A stretch of DNA of 64,000 nucleotides from Candidatus Sericytochromatia bacterium S15B-MN24 CBMW_12 (GCA_002083825.1 DAZV01000057.1:62001-126000); one strand, 5' to 3'. Positions 1 through 8,596 are shown, counted from the stretch's first letter. Notes: generated by a model not told the origin, from the sequence alone. Made by a program: numbers and translations.

Positions 1-140
1 TGGACCGCTTCATGGACATGGGACGCACGGCGGTCAATGTCATCGGTAACTCGCTGGCCGCCGCGGTGGTCTCGCGGGTGGAAGGTCAGTTCGATGATCA
101 GGCCGCTGTGGGGATCCCGCCCGTGGCGGTTCCGAGCTGA
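1..140 (+). CDS. Dicarboxylate/amino acid:cation symporter, C-terminal end (partial)
   Basis: An open frame enters from the left edge (first full codon at base 3) and stops at TGA 138-140. The 45 visible residues carry the hallmark tail of the DctA/GltP (DAACS) family: DRFMDMGRTAVNVIGN, followed by AAVVSRVEGQFD. In this family that aspartate and asparagine stretch belongs to the last transmembrane helix region that binds sodium and substrate. The protein would import dicarboxylates, glutamate or aspartate through the inner membrane using an ion gradient. Substrate cannot be decided from the tail. The 5' part lies outside the window. Confidence 0.8.
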   Translation, partial: DRFMDMGRTAVNVIGNSLAAAVVSRVEGQFDDQAAVGIPPVAVPS

Positions 141-240
141 ACGGCCGATCCAGCGGATGGGCGCCTGCGCTTCCTGGCCTCCTGAAAGCGACGAGATCCG
201 ATCGCGCTCGAGGTCAATGAGCCAAATCGCGCATTGCTTG

Positions 241-275
241 GCGGCCGAACGGCGGATTGCCGATCGGCCGCTTTT
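241..275 (+). terminator. Rho-independent terminator candidate after the symporter gene
   Basis: GCGGCCGA at 241-248 pairs perfectly with TCGGCCGC at 264-271 and is followed by TTTT at 272-275. The 15-base loop is long and the site is 100 bases past the stop codon, so it is moderately supported. Confidence 0.5.
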
Positions 276-284
276 GATTAAAGT
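257..284 (+). promoter_or_regulatory. Candidate sigma70-type promoter for the lipoprotein gene at 332
   Basis: TTGCCG at 257-262, a 16-base spacer and TAAAGT at 279-284 resemble -35 and -10 elements. They overlap the 3' arm of the preceding hairpin. Transcription would start about 40 bases before the ATG. Confidence 0.4.
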
Positions 285-331
285 GGAGAAAAGTCCCGGT
301 TCTCAGAGTTTCGCCAGAAAGGAAGCAGCCC

Positions 332-1219
332 ATGTCCAAGAAATCCCTGCTCTCAGCCACGTTGGTCCTCTCGCTCGCCGCCACGCTCAATGCTTGCGCC
401 GGCCTTCCCACCGGAGCCCTTTCCGGCCTGACCTCCAACCTCAGCCCTCAGCAGCAAGCGGCCGTCACGGCGATGGTGAACGACACTCTGGTCGCCAGCC
501 AGTTCAACCAGGACATGTCCGACGCCGATGTCCTCTCGGAGTCGGGAATGACGACCCAGGCTCTGAGCGTCGCGGTTTCCACCCAGGCTGTGGCTTCCGC
601 CAAGCACAAGGAGCGGATGGAGCGCTTCATGAAGCGCTCCAAGCAACGCCTGGACCACAAGCGCCAAGCCATGAAGGGCCAGCCGATCATCAGCGAGGAC
701 GGCACGACCGTCACGAAGACGATGGAGTTCGACCACAAGAACGGCTCCAAGAAGCAGACCATCGTCAAGATCTACTCGGACGACACCCGCGAGAATTTGA
801 TCGAGGCGAACTTCCACCTGGAGCAGCAGCATAAGAACGGTATGAGCTTCGTCATCGACCGCTCGCGCGTGCTGGGCGAAGACGGAACCTGGACCCTCTC
901 CTACAAGGCGACGTTCACTCGAAAGGATGAGAAGATCAAGACCGTGGTCTGGAACCGAACGGAGGCCGCCGACGGTAGCCAGACCGGAACCGGCACCATC
1001 ACCCGCTTCAACGGGACCGTGGTCCAGATCACCTTCGAGAAGTCAGCCGAAGGAGTGGTCGTGACTCGGACGGTCGACGGCGAGGCCAAGGTCGAGGCGG
1101 TCGTGACTCAGGACGAGTCTGCCGTCGAGGCGGAAGTCGAAGTCAAGGACACCGCCAGCGGCGAAAACACCGGTTCGGCGACCCTGAACACGGACGACGC
1201 CGAGCCCAGCGAACTGTAG
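332..1219 (+). CDS. Predicted lipoprotein of unknown function
   Basis: The 295-residue protein begins with a basic n-region, a hydrophobic stretch and a lipobox LNAC with cysteine at residue 22, so it should be lipidated by Lgt and anchored to a membrane. AAAGGAAG lies just before the ATG. Residues about 90-110 are rich in Lys/Arg and predicted helical. The remainder (about 110-260) looks beta-rich, with repeated short strands such as GTTVTKTMEFDHKNGS and GTVVQITFEKS, like a surface or periplasmic beta-sandwich or MORN-like ladder. The last 40 residues are acidic and probably disordered. I do not recognise a family. It is monocistronic, with its own promoter candidate and a hairpin after it. 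Confidence 0.8.
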   Translation: MSKKSLLSATLVLSLAATLNACAGLPTGALSGLTSNLSPQQQAAVTAMVNDTLVASQFNQDMSDADVLSESGMTTQALSVAVSTQAVASAKHKERMERFMKRSKQRLDHKRQAMKGQPIISEDGTTVTKTMEFDHKNGSKKQTIVKIYSDDTRENLIEANFHLEQQHKNGMSFVIDRSRVLGEDGTWTLSYKATFTRKDEKIKTVVWNRTEAADGSQTGTGTITRFNGTVVQITFEKSAEGVVVTRTVDGEAKVEAVVTQDESAVEAEVEVKDTASGENTGSATLNTDDAEPSEL

Positions 1220-1228
1220 TCACGAAAA

Positions 1229-1268
1229 AAGCGCATCCTCACGGGACGTCACCCGTGGGGATGCGCTT
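1229..1268. terminator. Bidirectional terminator between the lipoprotein gene and comF
   Basis: GCGCATCCTCACGGG at 1231-1245 pairs with CCCGTGGGGATGCGC at 1252-1266, with one internal mismatch. It is flanked by an A-run on the left and TTTA on the right, so it can end convergent transcripts. The stop codon and last codons of comF lie inside the hairpin. Confidence 0.75.
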
Positions 1269-1950
1269 TATGCATGAGCTGGGCCCTGGCCGCCACCAGG
1301 GCTCTCACCTCGGCTGCCCCCGCTTCCTTCAGCGCTTTTGCCGCCCAGTAGAGGGTGGATCCGGTCGTGAGTACGTCGTCTACCAGCAGGATCCGCTTGC
1401 CTTTCACGCCCTCGGCGGCTTCGAACGCGTCGCGGATTCCTTCCCAGCGCGCTATTCGGCCTTGACCGACTTGAGTGAGGGTGCTTCGCCTGCGCCAGAG
1501 CCACTTCTCGGGCATCTTGTACTGCCTAAGCGGCACGGCCAGCAGTCGGGCCTGGTTGTAGCCACGTTCGCGAAGCCTTTGCGTGCTCAGGGGGATGGGC
1601 AAGACGATCCAGTCACTTTCCAGCCTGGGCAGCGTTTCGGCCATCCGGGCGCCGAGCCAGGGCGCGATTTCGATGCGCCCCTCGAACTTCAGGCCATGGA
1701 TGGCACGGCGAATCGTGCCCACGTAGGGGGCGAACGCATAGACTTGAGTCAGGGGAAAGAGCGGGGAGCAGAGCGGGCAAGGCATCTGGGATCCCCGGCA
1801 ACGCGGACATGCGTGCTCTGGAAAGTCGGGAATACGGTCTTCGCAAGACGTGCAAACCGGGCTTCGGTTCCATTTTCGGCAGCCGACGCAGCGGCATTGG
1901 AAACAGGTGGCGAGCAGTCCGACCCAGAGCCGGCGGAGGCGTGAGCGCAT
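1249..1950 (-). CDS. comF: ComF family phosphoribosyltransferase-like protein
   Basis: The 233-residue protein has two N-terminal zinc-ribbon cysteine pairs (CRCVGC/CTSC at about 20-35 and CPRC/CPLC at about 48-61). A type I phosphoribosyltransferase domain follows, with the PRPP-binding motif ILLVDDVLTTGST near residue 193. This is the standard ComF/GntX architecture and length. ComF is required for DNA uptake in naturally transformable bacteria, while in others its role is unclear. Here no other competence gene is adjacent, so competence is not implied. CAGGAG lies 6 bases before the ATG. A near-perfect promoter sits 30 bases upstream. Confidence 0.9.
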   Translation of the reverse strand: MRSRLRRLWVGLLATCFQCRCVGCRKWNRSPVCTSCEDRIPDFPEHACPRCRGSQMPCPLCSPLFPLTQVYAFAPYVGTIRRAIHGLKFEGRIEIAPWLGARMAETLPRLESDWIVLPIPLSTQRLRERGYNQARLLAVPLRQYKMPEKWLWRRRSTLTQVGQGRIARWEGIRDAFEAAEGVKGKRILLVDDVLTTGSTLYWAAKALKEAGAAEVRALVAARAQLMHKAHPHG

Positions 1951-1978
1951 GGCAACTCCTGAAAATCAGGGGATTGCC

Positions 1979-2007
1979 AGTTTAGTGAATTTTTGTTAAA
2001 AGATCAA
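1979..2007 (-). promoter_or_regulatory. Promoter of comF
   Basis: On the minus strand TTGATC (2002-2007), a 17-base A/T-rich spacer and TAAACT (1979-1984) form a good sigma70-type promoter. The -35 overlaps the last codon and stop of the upstream VanZ-family gene, so comF is transcribed independently of it. Confidence 0.65.
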
Positions 2008-2594
2008 GACGTCCTTCGAGGAGCCCAGGTGACGCGCTTCGATAGCCAAAGCAGCGCCAAGGCCAAAGTGGCTCCCGATGCGTCGATGAGGACGTCGATC
2101 GGGCTGGGGCCTCGACTGGGAACGAATGCCTGATGAATTTCGTCGGTGATGGCATAGCCGGTCGCGAGGAAGAATGCCAGCATGAAGCGCCGCGAGCCAC
2201 GGGGCAGAACCCCGGTCCAAAGCATTGCCAGGACCGCATACTCGGTGAAGTGGGCTCCCTTGCGAATCAGCAAGTGAACGAGATCGCGCTCTCCCGGTTC
2301 CAGGGGACTCAGGATGCCCGCCAAAATAGAGAGCAAGACTTCCAGCAGTCCGCCGGAGGTCTGCCCAGAGTCACTGTCGGCCGAAAAGACGAAGATCATC
2401 CCCATCCACCCCAAGAGCATCGCCAGTCGAACGGGGTAAGGAGGGAACATAGGCTGCATCCATGACCGATTCATAATCGATTCCATGACCGATTCATAGG
2501 CTCTCCAAGGCGCACTGCGGCTCTCCGAAACATCCTCGAAACGAGGGTTTGGTCGCCCCCCATCGGGGGCATGACGTTGACGGGGCGCAGCCAT
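2004..2594 (-). CDS. VanZ family membrane protein
   Basis: The 196-residue protein matches the VanZ family: a first transmembrane helix (VRLAMLLGWMGMIFVF), then RKGAHFTEYAVLAML, a third helix, and the signature DEIHQAFVPSRGPSPIDVLIDASG near residue 150. VanZ-like proteins are small polytopic membrane proteins. The Enterococcus one confers low-level teicoplanin resistance by an unknown route, and most chromosomal members have no proven role. The start is uncertain. The ATG at 2594 has GAGGATA upstream, but the family usually begins close to the first helix, and in-frame ATGs exist near 2490 and 2475. The N-terminal 50 residues contain a duplicated 15-base sequence. Confidence 0.8.
   Translation of the reverse strand: MAAPRQRHAPDGGRPNPRFEDVSESRSAPWRAYESVMESIMNRSWMQPMFPPYPVRLAMLLGWMGMIFVFSADSDSGQTSGGLLEVLLSILAGILSPLEPGERDLVHLLIRKGAHFTEYAVLAMLWTGVLPRGSRRFMLAFFLATGYAITDEIHQAFVPSRGPSPIDVLIDASGATLALALLWLSKRVTWAPRRTS
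2461..2498. repeat. 15-bp direct repeat within the 5' part of the VanZ gene
   Basis: CATGACCGATTCATA occurs at 2461-2475 and again at 2484-2498, 23 bases apart. It lies in the region where the VanZ start codon is ambiguous. Confidence 0.7.
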
Positions 2595-2640
2595 CCGGCC
2601 GCTATCCTCATGCTAGCACGAAAGGGGGAGGCGCCCGCGG

Positions 2641-3699
2641 GTGCCGATCAAGATGATTATCGTCATGAAACCTGATGCCACGCCCCAGCAGACCACCCAC
2701 GTCCTGGACAGGCTCGCTTCCCTCGGCTTCAAGACCCACCTCTCCCAGGGTGTCGAGCGCACGATCATCGGAGCCATCGGCGACAAGCGCGCCGTCTCCC
2801 CGCTCTCCCTCACCGCCCTCGACGGAGTCGCCGAGGTCGTCCCCATCCGACGCCCCTTCAAGCTCGTATCCCGCGAGGTCAAACCCTCCGACACCATCAT
2901 CGACCTCGCCTTCGGCGTCTCAGTCGGGGGATCCGATCAACTCGTCGTCATGGCCGGCCCCTGTTCCGTCGAATCCCGCGAGCAACTCTTCGAAACCGCC
3001 AGGGCGGTCAAGGACGCCGGAGCCACCGTGCTGCGCGGCGGTGCCTTCAAGCCCCGAACCAGTCCCTATACCTTTCAAGGCCTCGGTGAAACTGGCCTGA
3101 AGCTTCTGGCCGAAGCGCGCGAAGCCTTCAAGATGCCCATCATCACCGAGGTCATGGACTCGGATGACGTCGAGTTGGTCGCTCACTACGCGGATATTTT
3201 GCAACTCGGCGCTCGCAACATGCAGAACTTCTCGCTCCTCAAGAAGGTCGGACGCCTCGCAAAGCCGGTCATGCTCAAGCGTGGCCCAGCAGCTACCCTC
3301 GAAGAATGGCTGATGGCGGCCGAGTACATCCTCAACGAGGGAAATCCCCACGTGATTCTTTGCGAGCGTGGCATCCGATCCGTCGAAACCCAGTACACCC
3401 GAAATACCATGGACATCTCCGCCATTCCGGTCGCCAAACGTCTCTCCCACCTTCCCGTGATCGGAGACCCTTCCCACGGAACGGGTAAATGGTATCTTGT
3501 CGGACCGATGGCCAAGGCCGCCATCGTCGCGGGCGCCGACGGCCTGATGATCGAGGTTCACCCTCGCCCCGAGGAGGCCCTTTCGGATGGTCCCCAGGCT
3601 CTCCTTCCCGATACGTTCGCCAGGCTCATGGCGGAGCTTCGCGCCATGAAGGCCGTTCTGCACCAGTTTAATCCGCTGCCTCAGCCGGCAGAATTCTAG
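2641..3699 (+). CDS. aroF: 3-deoxy-7-phosphoheptulonate (DAHP) synthase, class I beta
   Basis: This enzyme condenses phosphoenolpyruvate and erythrose 4-phosphate, the first step of the shikimate pathway. The 352-residue protein has an N-terminal ferredoxin-like regulatory domain (about 1-70), as in Thermotoga-type DAHP synthase. The barrel follows, with [29 protein letters not shown] and DPSHGTGK. The GTG start has GGGGGAGG just upstream. The N-terminal domain in this subclass usually binds tyrosine or phenylalanine for feedback control. That fits the downstream tyrA and aroA, which share its operon with gaps of only 7 bases and an overlap. Confidence 0.95.
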   Translation: MPIKMIIVMKPDATPQQTTHVLDRLASLGFKTHLSQGVERTIIGAIGDKRAVSPLSLTALDGVAEVVPIRRPFKLVSREVKPSDTIIDLAFGVSVGGSDQLVVMAGPCSVESREQLFETARAVKDAGATVLRGGAFKPRTSPYTFQGLGETGLKLLAEAREAFKMPIITEVMDSDDVELVAHYADILQLGARNMQNFSLLKKVGRLAKPVMLKRGPAATLEEWLMAAEYILNEGNPHVILCERGIRSVETQYTRNTMDISAIPVAKRLSHLPVIGDPSHGTGKWYLVGPMAKAAIVAGADGLMIEVHPRPEEALSDGPQALLPDTFARLMAELRAMKAVLHQFNPLPQPAEF

Positions 3700-3706
3700 G
3701 AGGCTC

Positions 3707-4546
3707 ATGTCCACACACGTCGTCATTATCGGACTCGGGCTCATCGGGGGATCGATGGCTCGCGCGCTGGAGAAACACGCCACCGTCCAAGCCGTCGAAA
3801 TCAACCCCGCCGCCCTCAAGCGCGCCCCCGAGTTCGGCATCAACGCCAGCCAGGACCTATCGTCGGCCGTTGCATCCGCGGATCTCGTGGTGATAGCGAC
3901 TCCCCTGGGCACCTTCGAGACGGTATTCAAGCAAGTAGCGGCCCACCTCAAGGACGGAGCCGTCGTCGTGGACATGGGCTCGGTCAAGCAAAAGGCCGTC
4001 GCCCTGGGACAGCGCTTCTTCCCCGAAGGCTCCTTCGTCGGTGGCCACCCCATGGCGGGCACCGAACAAGCAGGCCTCGCCGCCTCCGACCCCGAGCTTT
4101 TCAAGGGCAAGACTTTCGTCCTGACGCCGACCACCGACGCCGAACGGCAGGCTGCCAAAAAGGTCAAGGAGATCCTGGCACCCCTCGAGATGGAATGGCT
4201 CGAGATGCCTCCCGATACCCATGACATGGCGGTTGCCTTCACCAGCCACATGCCGCTTCTCATGGCCGCCGCCACGGCCCGGATCGCCCAGGGAGCGATC
4301 CGCGAGCTGCCGGAACTGCCGAAACTGGCCTCGAGCGGCTTCCGCGACACCACCCGCCTGGCGATGACCAACCCGGTCCTGGGACGCGACATCTGCAGCC
4401 AGAACAAGGACGCGATTCTTCATGCGATTTCCGCGATGCGTTACCAGTTGACGCAGATCGAGATCATGGTCCAAGCCGAAACCTCCACGGCCATCGAGAT
4501 GATGTTCGAGGGAGTCGGGAAGTGGCGCCGGGAGCTCAAGTTTTGA
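3707..4546 (+). CDS. tyrA: Prephenate/arogenate dehydrogenase
   Basis: The 279-residue protein has an NAD(P)-binding Rossmann fold at the N-terminus (VVIIGLGLIGGSMARAL) and the family motif GGHPMAGTEQAG near residue 115. A helical C-terminal domain carries the SHMPLLMAAATA segment. It oxidatively decarboxylates prephenate or arogenate toward tyrosine. AGGAGG precedes the ATG, 7 bases after aroF. No ACT domain is visible, so feedback control would rest on the DAHP synthase. Its end overlaps the aroA start. Confidence 0.93.
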   Translation: MSTHVVIIGLGLIGGSMARALEKHATVQAVEINPAALKRAPEFGINASQDLSSAVASADLVVIATPLGTFETVFKQVAAHLKDGAVVVDMGSVKQKAVALGQRFFPEGSFVGGHPMAGTEQAGLAASDPELFKGKTFVLTPTTDAERQAAKKVKEILAPLEMEWLEMPPDTHDMAVAFTSHMPLLMAAATARIAQGAIRELPELPKLASSGFRDTTRLAMTNPVLGRDICSQNKDAILHAISAMRYQLTQIEIMVQAETSTAIEMMFEGVGKWRRELKF

Positions 4547-5847
4547 GCCCGGATTTCCGCCTCGTCGAGCCTGGCGGCCCGCTGCGAGGTCGCCTTCGCG
4601 TTCCCGGCGACAAGTCGCTTTCCCACCGCGCGGTGATGCTCGGGGCGCTGGCCGACGGCACGTCCCACGTCCGCAACTTCCTGGCCGGCGCGGACTGCCT
4701 GGGCACGATCCGCTGCTACCGCCAGCTGGGCATCCGGATCGAGGCGAGCGGCGAGGGCCTTGAATCCGCCTGGACGATTCACGGAAGCGGTCTTCGCGGC
4801 CTGGTGGAACCGAGCGACGTCCTGGACGTAGGTAACTCGGGAACGACCATGCGCCTCATGCTGGGGGTTCTCGCGGGCGGGTTGCAAGGTCATGCGTGTC
4901 TCACGGGCGACGAGTCGATTCGCCGCCGACCGATGGGCCGCGTGGTCGAACCGCTTCGCACGATGGGGGCTCGGATCGACGGCATGAATCACGGCGCCCT
5001 CGCGCCGCTTTCCGTCCGCGGCGGTTCGCTTCGGCCCGTTCGATACGTCTCGCCCGTGGCGAGCGCCCAGGTGAAGTCGGCGATCCTGCTGGCAGGCCTT
5101 TTCGGCGAGGGCTCGACGGTGGTGACGGAGCCCGCGAAGAGCCGCGATCACACGGAGCGCATGCTTCAGGCGATGGGGGCGGACCTGGAGGTCGACGGCC
5201 TTTCGGTTGCGATCCGCGGGGGGCGAAGCCTTTCCCCCTTCGATTTCGAGGTTCCCGGAGACATCTCGAGCGCGGCCTTCTGGCTGGTGGCGGGATCCAT
5301 CGTGAAGGGCTCCGACATCGTGCTGGAAGGGGTGGGGGTCAATCCGACGCGTACGGGCGTCCTAGACGCCTTGAGGCGAATGGGCGCCGACATCGAGGAG
5401 CAGAATCCCCGTCTCGCCCTGGGAGAGCCGGTGGCGGACCTGCGGGTTCGCCATGCCGAGCTGCGCGGGACGATCATCGAGGGGGCGGAAATTCCCCGTC
5501 TGGTGGATGAGATCCCGGTGCTGAGCTTGGCGGCAGCCTGCGCGACGGGGCGGACGATCATCCGGAATGCCGGCGAACTGCGGGTGAAGGAGTCGGACAG
5601 GCTCTCGGCGATCGCCACGGAGCTCGGCAAACTCGGGGTGGTCCTGCGCGAGCAACCCGAGGGCCTGGAAATCGACGGGGGGACGATCTGGAGATCGGCG
5701 GAGGTCGATAGCCAGGACGATCACCGGATGGCGATGACCCTGGCGCTCGCTTCGTTGCTGGCTCCTCGTTCCGTCAGCGTGAGGAGAACGCGCGCGACGG
5801 ACGTTTCGTATCCCGGATTTTGGGAGGATCTGGCGCGTTTGCGCTGA
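4522..5847 (+). CDS. aroA: 3-phosphoshikimate 1-carboxyvinyltransferase (EPSP synthase)
   Basis: The enzyme transfers enolpyruvyl from PEP to shikimate 3-phosphate. Recognisable motifs are VPGDKSLSHRAVML at the N-terminus, LDVGNSGTTMRLMLG near residue 110, SAQVKSAILLAGL near 183, VDEIPVL, RVKESDRL and the final DDHRMAMTLAL. Length (441) is normal. Two starts are possible. GTG 4522 has GAGGGAG upstream and overlaps tyrA by 25 bases. TTG 4543 forms a TTGA start-stop overlap with tyrA and has GGGAG 8 bases before it. Either way it is translationally coupled to tyrA. Confidence 0.95.
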   Translation: MAPGAQVLSPDFRLVEPGGPLRGRLRVPGDKSLSHRAVMLGALADGTSHVRNFLAGADCLGTIRCYRQLGIRIEASGEGLESAWTIHGSGLRGLVEPSDVLDVGNSGTTMRLMLGVLAGGLQGHACLTGDESIRRRPMGRVVEPLRTMGARIDGMNHGALAPLSVRGGSLRPVRYVSPVASAQVKSAILLAGLFGEGSTVVTEPAKSRDHTERMLQAMGADLEVDGLSVAIRGGRSLSPFDFEVPGDISSAAFWLVAGSIVKGSDIVLEGVGVNPTRTGVLDALRRMGADIEEQNPRLALGEPVADLRVRHAELRGTIIEGAEIPRLVDEIPVLSLAAACATGRTIIRNAGELRVKESDRLSAIATELGKLGVVLREQPEGLEIDGGTIWRSAEVDSQDDHRMAMTLALASLLAPRSVSVRRTRATDVSYPGFWEDLARLR

Positions 5848-5858
5848 GCCGCATCACC

Positions 5859-5887
5859 TTGCAACATGCGCGGGGCGATGGTAGGAT
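5859..5887 (+). promoter_or_regulatory. Candidate promoter for the S1 protein gene
   Basis: TTGCAA at 5859-5864, a 17-base spacer and TAGGAT at 5882-5887 lie in the 120-base gap after aroA. This would give a leader of about 75 bases ending in an A/T-rich stretch before the ATG at 5968. Confidence 0.55.
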
Positions 5888-5967
5888 GGGGATCCATGGG
5901 CCTTCGGAGCAACCGAGCATTTGAAGCCCATGAAAAAATTTGAAAGAATTATAGGGGTACATCTGGA

Positions 5968-7068
5968 ATGAGGGAATTGGAACTGCACGCCATCGACGAA
6001 ATCACCGAAGAAATCGACTACGAAAGTACGTTCGTTGATTTCCAGCAGGGCGACATCGTCAAGGGACGCGTCGTCAAGGTTTCTCCCGACGAGATCCTCG
6101 TGGACGTCGGCGGGAAGTCGGAAGGCGTGATTCCTATCAAGGAGCTCACGAACATCCCCGGGACCAACCCGCGGGATATCCTCGCCGAAGGCGATGAAAT
6201 CGAGCTATACATCCTCCGCGAGGAGGACGAGGACGGTCAGCTGACCCTGTCCAAGCGGCGCGTCGATCAGGCTCGCGGCTGGGTGCAGGCGGCCAAGGAC
6301 TACGAAGAAGAGAAGGTCATCAACGCCCGGGTCACCGGTGTCGTCAAGGGTGGCGTGATCGTGGATGCCTACAAGCTCCGCGGCTTCGTTCCCGCTTCGC
6401 AGCTCCGCACCAAGGGCTCCCACGAGGAGTTGGTCGGCACCGAGCTGCCGCTCAAGATCATCGAAGTGGATCAGCGCCGGAACAAGCTCATCTTGTCGCA
6501 CCGCCAAGCGGTTGCGGCCGAGAAGGGCAAGCTTCGCGCCGAGGTCCTCGCCACGCTCGAAGTGGGTCAGATCATCACCGGCAAGGTCGTCCGGATCGCC
6601 GACTTCGGCGCCTTCATCGACCTCGGCGGTATCGACGGCCTGCTGCCCATCTCCGAAATCTCCTGGCAGCGGATTCAGCACCCCTCCAACGTGCTGAACA
6701 TCGGCGACGACCTGACCCTCAAGGTCCTCAAGGTCGACCGCGAGGCCCACAAGATCTCTCTGTCGCTCAAGCAGCTTCAGGAAGATCCCTGGACCACCCT
6801 CTCGGACCGCTACGCCGAAGGCCAGGTCATCCCCGGTCGCGTCACCAAGCTCGCTACCTTCGGCGCCTTCGTCGAAATCGAGCCCGGTGTCGAAGCCTTG
6901 CTCCCCACCGCCGAGATGTCGGATCGTCAGGTTCGCCCTGAGGAAATCGTCGAAGTCGGTCAGGAGATCCAGGCACTCATCAAGCGCTTCCGTCCCGAAG
7001 AGAAGCGGATCTCGCTCTCGCTTCGCGATCTGAACCGCGGTGAATACTCCGACTCGGATGAAGTCTAA
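5968..7068 (+). CDS. rpsA: 30S ribosomal protein S1-like, four S1 domains
   Basis: The 366-residue protein has four S1 RNA-binding OB-folds at roughly 22-95, 108-180, 195-270 and 280-352. The third and fourth are the best conserved (GKVVRIADFGAFIDLGGIDGLLPISEIS and GRVTKLATFGAFVEIEPGVEALLP). Short S1 proteins of this length occur in Gram-positive and cyanobacterial lineages, against six domains in E. coli. It should bind mRNA on the small subunit and help initiation. The ATG lacks a close strong Shine-Dalgarno, and the nearest G-rich stretch (TAGGGG) is 10-12 bases away. The acidic N-terminus begins MRELELHAIDEITEEIDYES. Confidence 0.9.
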   Translation: MRELELHAIDEITEEIDYESTFVDFQQGDIVKGRVVKVSPDEILVDVGGKSEGVIPIKELTNIPGTNPRDILAEGDEIELYILREEDEDGQLTLSKRRVDQARGWVQAAKDYEEEKVINARVTGVVKGGVIVDAYKLRGFVPASQLRTKGSHEELVGTELPLKIIEVDQRRNKLILSHRQAVAAEKGKLRAEVLATLEVGQIITGKVVRIADFGAFIDLGGIDGLLPISEISWQRIQHPSNVLNIGDDLTLKVLKVDREAHKISLSLKQLQEDPWTTLSDRYAEGQVIPGRVTKLATFGAFVEIEPGVEALLPTAEMSDRQVRPEEIVEVGQEIQALIKRFRPEEKRISLSLRDLNRGEYSDSDEV

Positions 7069-8455
7069 CGGCGGAATCATCACCCGCATCGAGCCCGGGG
7101 GCCTCGCAGAGGCCGCCGGGCTTCGGCCTGGGGATATTCTCCAGGCCATCAACGACTTCGACCTCATCGATCTGATCGACTACCGCTATCAGATCGCCGA
7201 GGAAGAAGTCATGCTTCGCCTGCTCCGCTCGGGGGAAACCCTCGAAGTCTCCCTCTCCAAGGAGATCGACGAGGACCTGGGGGTCGAATTCCAGGACGCC
7301 GTCTTCGACCGCATTCGCCCCTGCGCGAATAACTGCGTCTTCTGCTTCATCCACCAGCAACCCGCCGGCATGCGCGAATCCCTCTACGTCATGGACGATG
7401 ATTACCGCCTCTCCTTCCTGCAGGGCAACTTCATCACCATGACCAACATGCCCGAACGCGAGTGGAAGCGTATCGAAGAACTTCGCCTCTCCCCCCTCTA
7501 CGTCTCGGTCCATGCCTCCAACCCCGAGCTGCGCGCGCAAATCCTCAAGCAACCGCTCGCCAAGCGTCTTTTTCAGCACCTGGACAGGCTATCCGACTCC
7601 GGTATCCAGTTCCATGCCCAGGTCGTCCTGATCCCCGGGGTCAACGACGGCGCGGAGCTCGACCGGACCATCCAGGAGCTCTCCGAACGCTACCTTCCCA
7701 ACCTCCTGAGCATCAACATCGTCCCGGTCGCCCTCAACCGCTTCCGGGCGGAACTCGGCCTGCCGGAGCTCGAAGCTCCTTCCCCCGATTGGTGCGCCAA
7801 GATGATCGACCAGGTCAAACCCTGGCAGAAGCGCTTCAAGAAGGATTGGGAAGATCCCATCGTCCAGCTCTCCGACGAGTTCTACGTCCTGTCCGGCGTG
7901 CCGTTGCCCAAGGCCAGCCACTACGGCGGCTTCGAGACCGTGCAGGACGGCGTCGGCGGCGCGGTCCTGCTCGGCTGGGAATGGAAAAAACTCTCCAAGA
8001 AGCTCCCCGCCTCCGTCGCCGAGCCCACCACCGTGCAGATCGTCACCGGCAAGGCGGCCGCCCACATCGTTCAGCCGCTCATCGACGATCTCAAGCGGGT
8101 AAAAAATCTCGACGCCGAGCTGGTGCCCACTCCCAGCCGTTTCTGGGGGGATCTCATTTCCGTGACCGGCCTCCTGACGGGCCAGGACCTCATCGACGAG
8201 CCGCGCCTCCAGGCGGGCACCGGCGAGATCTGGATCCCGGACATCATGCTCAAGGCCGACAGCGAGATCTTCCTCGACGACAAGACCCTCACCGAGGTTT
8301 CCACCTCGCTCGCTCGCCCTATCCGCGTCATGCCGACCACGGCCCAGGGCCTCTACGATGCCGTCGCCGGAACCTCCAAGGCTTCGCGCGCGGACACTCA
8401 GGCACGCTTCGGCAACTACGAACCCGCCGCAGCCGCCAGCCGCCCTCGGAAGTAA
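7058..8455 (+). CDS. DUF512 radical-SAM/PDZ protein (putative Fe-S oxidoreductase)
   Basis: The protein combines an N-terminal PDZ-like domain (about 5-65, IEPGGLAEAAGLRPGDILQAIN) with a radical-SAM-like segment holding the cluster RPCANNCVFCFIHQ (Cys 89, 93, 96) and a C-terminal DUF512 domain. The family is conserved in cyanobacteria and clostridia. It is annotated as a putative Fe-S oxidoreductase and has no established reaction. I place the start at ATG 7058, overlapping the rpsA stop by 11 bases. A GTG at 7040 is also in frame, and neither has a clear Shine-Dalgarno. The overlap implies coupling to rpsA. Confidence 0.88.
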   Translation: MKSNGGIITRIEPGGLAEAAGLRPGDILQAINDFDLIDLIDYRYQIAEEEVMLRLLRSGETLEVSLSKEIDEDLGVEFQDAVFDRIRPCANNCVFCFIHQQPAGMRESLYVMDDDYRLSFLQGNFITMTNMPEREWKRIEELRLSPLYVSVHASNPELRAQILKQPLAKRLFQHLDRLSDSGIQFHAQVVLIPGVNDGAELDRTIQELSERYLPNLLSINIVPVALNRFRAELGLPELEAPSPDWCAKMIDQVKPWQKRFKKDWEDPIVQLSDEFYVLSGVPLPKASHYGGFETVQDGVGGAVLLGWEWKKLSKKLPASVAEPTTVQIVTGKAAAHIVQPLIDDLKRVKNLDAELVPTPSRFWGDLISVTGLLTGQDLIDEPRLQAGTGEIWIPDIMLKADSEIFLDDKTLTEVSTSLARPIRVMPTTAQGLYDAVAGTSKASRADTQARFGNYEPAAAASRPRK

Positions 8456-8489
8456 CCCTCCCAAGCCTCCACGACTCGAACTGTTTTTT

Positions 8490-8536
8490 CGCGGCGCTCC
8501 GGGCCACTTGGCCGACGAGAGCGACCGCGCTTTTTC
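8490..8536 (+). terminator. Rho-independent terminator after the DUF512 gene
   Basis: CGCGG and GCTC at 8490-8499 pair with GAGC and CCGCG at 8519-8529. CTTTTTC follows immediately. The small bulges between the paired blocks are tolerable. Confidence 0.6.
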
Positions 8537-8542
8537 TCGGGC

Positions 8543-8596
8543 CCCGCCCGCTCGAGGCCCCCCGCCCGCTCGAGGCCCCCCGCCCGCTCGAGGCCA
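8543..8596. repeat. Tandem 18-bp GC-rich repeat, three copies
   Basis: The unit CGCTCGAGGCCCCCCGCC starts at 8549, 8567 and 8585, the last copy being truncated, with a matching CCCCGCC before the first. It lies between the DUF512 terminator and the convergent 3' end of the minus-strand gene. Each unit holds an XhoI-like CTCGAG palindrome. No coding role is seen. Confidence 0.85.
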
